This document shows positions 60,894 to 64,000 of a stretch of DNA of 64,000 bases, piece by piece. How positions within the stretch are numbered: the first letter of the stretch is position 1; each line of letters begins with the position of its first letter. Origin of the DNA: DATCMH01 sp036563505 (lineage in GTDB: Bacteria > Pseudomonadota > Alphaproteobacteria > Rhizobiales > Beijerinckiaceae); assembly GCA_036563505.1 (NCBI GenBank), contig DATCMH010000024.1:62001-126000 (forward strand), given 5' to 3'. The notes below the pieces were generated by a model, which ran no database searches, was not told the DNA's origin, and saw nothing but the letters and a program-made list of their open reading frames with translations. The position numbers were made by a program, and so were the translations under genes.

Positions 60894-61640
60894 ATGATGG
60901 TGCAGTTCGCGGCGGGGCTCCTGCTCGCCTCCTTTGTCTTCGGTCCGGCACTGGCCGAGGACGGCGAGGTCAGGCCGCCCAAGGTCACCTATCCGAAGCT
61001 GCCCGCGAAGGCGGCGTCCGTGCGGGCCTTCGTGCCCAAGGGCTGGACGGTCGAGGCGAAGGCGAAGGGCGACCTCAACCGCGACGGGCGCGCCGACGCC
61101 GTCATGGTTCTGCGGCAGACGAGCCCGCGCAATGTCATCCGGCCCTACAGCAGCGACCCCAAGATCACGCTCGACACGAACCCGCGCATGATCGCCGTCG
61201 TCTTCGCGGGCGCCGCCGGAGAGCCTTGGCGTCTCGCGGCGGAGAACCACGTACTTATCCCGCGCGACGAGGAGCCGTCGCTACGCGACACGTTCGAGGA
61301 CGGTCTGTCGATCGAGAACGGCGCCTTCCGGATCGAGCTGCAGTTCAGCGCCGACGCCCACTGGAACCCGAGCTTCACCTTCCGCTACGAGCAGGGCCGC
61401 TTCGACCTCGTACGCTACCAGCGCTACAGCCGGCATCGGTTCACGGCCGAGGTGAAGGAGATCGACGCGGATTACGTCAAGGGCGAGGTGCGGATCGAGC
61501 GCAGCTCGGACGAGGAGCCCGACAAGCCGCCGACGATCGAGGTGAAACCGCTGCCGAAGGCGCCGCGGCCGACGCTGGCCTCGATCGGCGACGCCACCGA
61601 TTTCGACCCCCTGCCGGAACCTCCCGCCAAGGAAGAGTAA
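60894..61640 (+). CDS. Exported protein of unknown function with calcium-loop-like motif
   Basis: This 248-residue protein has a signal peptide (LLLASFVFGPALA). Near residues 55-70 GDLNRDGRADAVMVL resembles FG-GAP or dockerin-type calcium loops. Later come IELQFSADAHWNPSFTFRYEQGRFDLVRYQRYSRH and an acidic, Pro-rich tail. I cannot assign a family or enzyme activity. It converges with the ABC transporter operon with only 6 bp between stops and no visible terminator. Confidence 0.7.
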   Translation: MMVQFAAGLLLASFVFGPALAEDGEVRPPKVTYPKLPAKAASVRAFVPKGWTVEAKAKGDLNRDGRADAVMVLRQTSPRNVIRPYSSDPKITLDTNPRMIAVVFAGAAGEPWRLAAENHVLIPRDEEPSLRDTFEDGLSIENGAFRIELQFSADAHWNPSFTFRYEQGRFDLVRYQRYSRHRFTAEVKEIDADYVKGEVRIERSSDEEPDKPPTIEVKPLPKAPRPTLASIGDATDFDPLPEPPAKEE

Positions 61641-61646
61641 GCCGCC

Positions 61647-62432
61647 TCAGCGGTGGCTCGAGATGAACTGCTTGAAGCGCTCGGAGCGCGGTGCGCCGAA
61701 GACCTGAGCGGGCGCTCCCTCCTCCTCGATCTGACCCTTATGCAGGAAGACGACCCGGCTCGACACGTCCCGGGCAAAGCCCATCTCGTGCGTCACGACG
61801 AGCATGGTGCGACCCTCTTCCGCGAGGGACCGCATGACCCGAAGCACCTCGCCGACGAGTTCCGGGTCGAGGGCCGAGGTGGGCTCGTCGAAGAGCATGA
61901 CTTGCGGCCGCTGGGCGAGGGCCCGGGCGATGGCCGCGCGCTGCTGCTGGCCGCCCGAGAGGTGAGCCGGGTAGTGGTTGCGCTTGTCGGCGATGCCGAC
62001 CTTGGCGAGCAGCGCCTCGGCCTCGGCGACGGCCTCCGCCTTCAGCCGCTTCTGCACGTGAATCGGCGCCTCGACGACGTTCTCCAGCACCGTCATGTGG
62101 GACCAGAGGTTGAAGCTCTGGAACACCATGGCGACGCGGGAGCGGATGCGGTCGACCTGGCGGCTATCGGCCGGCTCCATGCGGCCGCGCCGGCCCTGGC
62201 GCAGGCCGATCGTCTCCTGGCCGATGGTGATCTCGCCGGAATCGGGCACCTCCAGCATGTTGATGCAGCGCAGCATGGTCGACTTGCCGGAACCGGAAGC
62301 CCCGAGGATCGAGATCACCTCGCCGTCGCGGGCCTCCAGCGAAACGCCTTTGAGCACTTCGAGGCTGCCGAAGCTCTTGCGCAGGTCGCGGACGGCGACG
62401 GCGGTCGGGGCGGCGGGGGAGGGGGCGAGCAT
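61647..62432 (-). CDS. Polar amino-acid ABC transporter ATPase
   Basis: This 261-residue ATPase has Walker A GASGSGKS, the Q-loop in MVFQSFNLWSHMT, the signature LSGGQQQR and Walker B VMLFDEPTSALD, closest to HisP/ArgT-system ATPases for lysine, arginine, ornithine, histidine or octopine/nopaline. It is the last gene of a minus-strand operon (binding protein, HisQ-type, HisM-type, ATPase). A 7-bp gap separates it from the permease. Confidence 0.94.
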   Translation of the reverse strand: MLAPSPAAPTAVAVRDLRKSFGSLEVLKGVSLEARDGEVISILGASGSGKSTMLRCINMLEVPDSGEITIGQETIGLRQGRRGRMEPADSRQVDRIRSRVAMVFQSFNLWSHMTVLENVVEAPIHVQKRLKAEAVAEAEALLAKVGIADKRNHYPAHLSGGQQQRAAIARALAQRPQVMLFDEPTSALDPELVGEVLRVMRSLAEEGRTMLVVTHEMGFARDVSSRVVFLHKGQIEEEGAPAQVFGAPRSERFKQFISSHR

Positions 62433-62439
62433 CGGGCGA

Positions 62440-63171
62440 TCAACTCACGAGTTGCGGCGCGCTCGGCGCGGCGCCGACATGGGGCGGCTCGCGCAGGTGC
62501 GGCGAGAGCCACCATTCGAGGGCCATGATGGCACGGGAGAGCAGGAAGTTCAGGACGAGGTAGATCGCGCCGGCGCAGATGAAGATCTCGATCGCCCGAA
62601 AGCTCTCGGCGATCATTTTCTGGGCGATGCCCGTCACCTCCATCAGGGTCACGATGGAGGCGATCGCCGTGGCGCGCACCATGAGCACCATCTCGTTGCC
62701 GTAGGCGGGCAGGGCCTGGCGAAGCGCGATGGGGGCGACGACTCGGCGGAAGAGCAGGAAGCCCGACATGCCGCAGGCCCGGGCCGCCTCGACCTGGCCG
62801 TGGGGCACGGCTTGCAGCCCGCCGCGGATGATCTCGGCGCCATAGGCGGCCGTGTTCAAGGTGAGCGCGAGCACGGCGCAGTAGTAAGGCTCGCGCAGGA
62901 ACCACCAGACGCCGAGTTCCTGGAGAAAAGGCCGGAACTGGCCGAGGCCGTAGTAGATCAGGAAGAGCTGCACGAGGAGCGGCGTGCCGCGGAAGACGAA
63001 GATGTAGCCCCGCGCGAACCAGTCGAGCGGCGCGACGCCCGAGCGTCGCATGAGCGCAAGGCCGAGGGCCAGCACGGCGCCGATGGCGATCGACGTGCCG
63101 GCGAGCTTGAGGGTGAGGGGGATGCCGGTGAGCAGGCGCAGGAAGCTCTCGCCCATAAACGCGAGGTCCAT
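62440..63171 (-). CDS. Polar amino-acid ABC transporter permease (HisM type)
   Basis: This 243-residue permease has about five membrane spans and the family EAA loop QVEAARACGMSGFLLFRRVVAPIALRQALPAYGNEM. It also has a conserved YIFVFRGTPLLVQLFLIYYG segment. It pairs with the HisQ-type permease; the ATG overlaps that gene's stop (TGATG). A longer frame to 63381 is not supported. Confidence 0.94.
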   Translation of the reverse strand: MDLAFMGESFLRLLTGIPLTLKLAGTSIAIGAVLALGLALMRRSGVAPLDWFARGYIFVFRGTPLLVQLFLIYYGLGQFRPFLQELGVWWFLREPYYCAVLALTLNTAAYGAEIIRGGLQAVPHGQVEAARACGMSGFLLFRRVVAPIALRQALPAYGNEMVLMVRATAIASIVTLMEVTGIAQKMIAESFRAIEIFICAGAIYLVLNFLLSRAIMALEWWLSPHLREPPHVGAAPSAPQLVS

Positions 63172-63881
63172 CAGGCCCTCCTGACGCCGCGCATGGCGTG
63201 CTCTTCCGCCTGGCGGAAGCCCCAGGTCGAGATGGTGGTCAGGACGAGGTAGAGCGCCGCCGCGGTCAGGAAGAAGGCGAAGGGCTGGCGGGTCGAGCCC
63301 GAGCCGATCTGCGACTGGCGCAGGAGCTCGACGAGGCCCGTCACGGAGATGAGCGCCGACTCCTTCAGGACCAACTGCCACACGTTGCCGAGGCCTGGGA
63401 TCGCAAAGCGCAGCACCTGGGGCGCGATGATGCGGCGGAGCATGGTGAAGCGGTGCATGCCCACCGCCTTCGCTGCCTCGAGCTCGCCCTTGGCGATGGC
63501 GAGATACGCGCCGCGATAGACCTCGGTCTGGAAGGCGCCCGACACGATGCCGACGGCGATGGCGCCCGTCAGGAAGGCCGGCATGCCGACGAAGCCTTGC
63601 GCCCCGAACGCCCGCCCGATGGCGCTCAGGATCGCGCTGCCGCCGAAGTAGAACAGGTAGATGACGAGGAGGTCCGGAACGCCGCGCAGCACGGTGGTGT
63701 AGGCGTCGGCGACCGAGCGCGCGACGAGGCTGCGGGAGAGCTTGGCCCAGGCGCCGAGGATGCCAAAGACGGCGCCGATCAGGAAAGCCGAGACGGAGAC
63801 GGCGACCGTCATCAGGGTGGCGCGCAGCATCGGCTCGCCCCAGCCGCGCGGGCCGAAACCCATCAGCTCGAAATAACTCAT
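63171..63881 (-). CDS. Polar amino-acid ABC transporter permease (HisQ type)
   Basis: This 236-residue permease has YTTVLRGVPDLLVIYLFYFGG and the EAA loop ELEAAKAVGMHRFTMLRRIIAPQVLRFAIPGLGN. It forms the heteromeric membrane channel with the HisM-type partner. The start follows the intercistronic hairpin after the binding protein gene. Confidence 0.94.
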   Translation of the reverse strand: MSYFELMGFGPRGWGEPMLRATLMTVAVSVSAFLIGAVFGILGAWAKLSRSLVARSVADAYTTVLRGVPDLLVIYLFYFGGSAILSAIGRAFGAQGFVGMPAFLTGAIAVGIVSGAFQTEVYRGAYLAIAKGELEAAKAVGMHRFTMLRRIIAPQVLRFAIPGLGNVWQLVLKESALISVTGLVELLRQSQIGSGSTRQPFAFFLTAAALYLVLTTISTWGFRQAEEHAMRGVRRA

Positions 63882-63928
63882 CGAAGAACGCCGTTCATCC
63901 GATCATGCCGGGACGATGGATCCCGGTT

Positions 63929-63960
63929 CCGGCCCCGAACCCGCACGGATTCGGGGCCGG
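63929..63960. other. Intercistronic hairpin in the ABC transporter operon
   Basis: CCGGCCCCGAA (63929-63939) and TTCGGGGCCGG (63950-63960) are perfect 11-bp arms with a 10-nt loop, located 10 bp after the binding-protein stop on the minus strand. Such hairpins often protect the upstream message and cause higher binding-protein than permease levels. No T run follows on the minus strand. Confidence 0.6.
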
Positions 63961-63970
63961 ATCCTCCGGT

Positions 63971-64000
63971 CAGGTCTGCGGGACGGCGTCGATCTTGAAC
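63971..64000 (-). CDS. ABC transporter amino-acid binding protein, C-terminal fragment
   Basis: Only the last nine codons are in the window, reading FKIDAVPQT then TGA. The position directly upstream of the HisQ-type gene and the hairpin layout suggest the periplasmic binding protein of the transporter. The sequence alone is too short to identify the ligand. Confidence 0.5.

Overview
The window is chromosomal DNA from a very GC-rich alphaproteobacterium, most likely of the order Hyphomicrobiales (Methylobacteriaceae, Salinarimonadaceae or a relative). This rests on gene content: a cytochrome-b-linked formate dehydrogenase with its DUF3305/DUF3306/DUF6352/DUF6505 neighbours, OmpR-type and hybrid sensory proteins, and the high GC with many GTG starts. 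The genus is inference. I saw no rRNA, tRNA, insertion sequence, prophage or CRISPR array. Non-coding space is dominated by several families of long palindromic repeats.

Layout. 1-2015: end of a urease accessory operon (ureF tail, ureG, a HupE/UreJ nickel permease), preceded by a repeat-rich gap. 2073-5333: a very large secreted RTX-type 5'-nucleotidase on the minus strand. 5574-8042: dusA, a PaaI-type thioesterase and a lone modA. 8198-18020: a signalling block with a 1,939-residue soluble hybrid histidine kinase carrying nine near-identical 92-residue HAMP units, an overlapping second hybrid kinase, and two divergent OmpR-type regulators. 18132-19223: globin, small exported protein and CsbD.

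19255-42518 is a molybdenum/formate island: tusA, a degenerate MoeA-like gene, a MoeA fused to a periplasmic-binding-like domain, a WD40-cytochrome c fusion, CYTH-CHAD, a multi-cluster ferredoxin, a biotin/lipoate-ligase-like protein, DUF6505, DUF6352, DUF3305, DUF3306, an HTH-TorD fusion, a Tat-signal small protein, the formate dehydrogenase alpha, beta and gamma subunits, mobB and moeA, with pncB-fdhD-mobA on the other strand. Together they cover molybdate and sulfur handling, Mo-bis-MGD assembly, apo-enzyme chaperoning, Tat export and electron transfer to the quinone pool. A candidate promoter overlapped by a 9-bp inverted repeat lies upstream of the HTH-TorD gene and may be its own operator.

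42593-64000 is a mixed housekeeping region: a PPOX-fold stress protein, an Mrp/ApbC ATPase, a two-domain AI-2E-family membrane protein, adenine deaminase, a probable pseudo-protease, a LuxR-family regulator, a three-gene small membrane module, alpha-2-macroglobulin with PBP1C, DUF4112, an exported protein and a polar amino-acid ABC transporter cut by the window edge.

The most interesting items are the HTH-TorD fusion with its putative operator, the run of uncharacterised genes that accompanies the formate dehydrogenase, the nine-HAMP soluble kinase, the concentration of one palindromic repeat family in convergent gene junctions, and two such repeats lying in frame between alpha-2-macroglobulin and pbpC.
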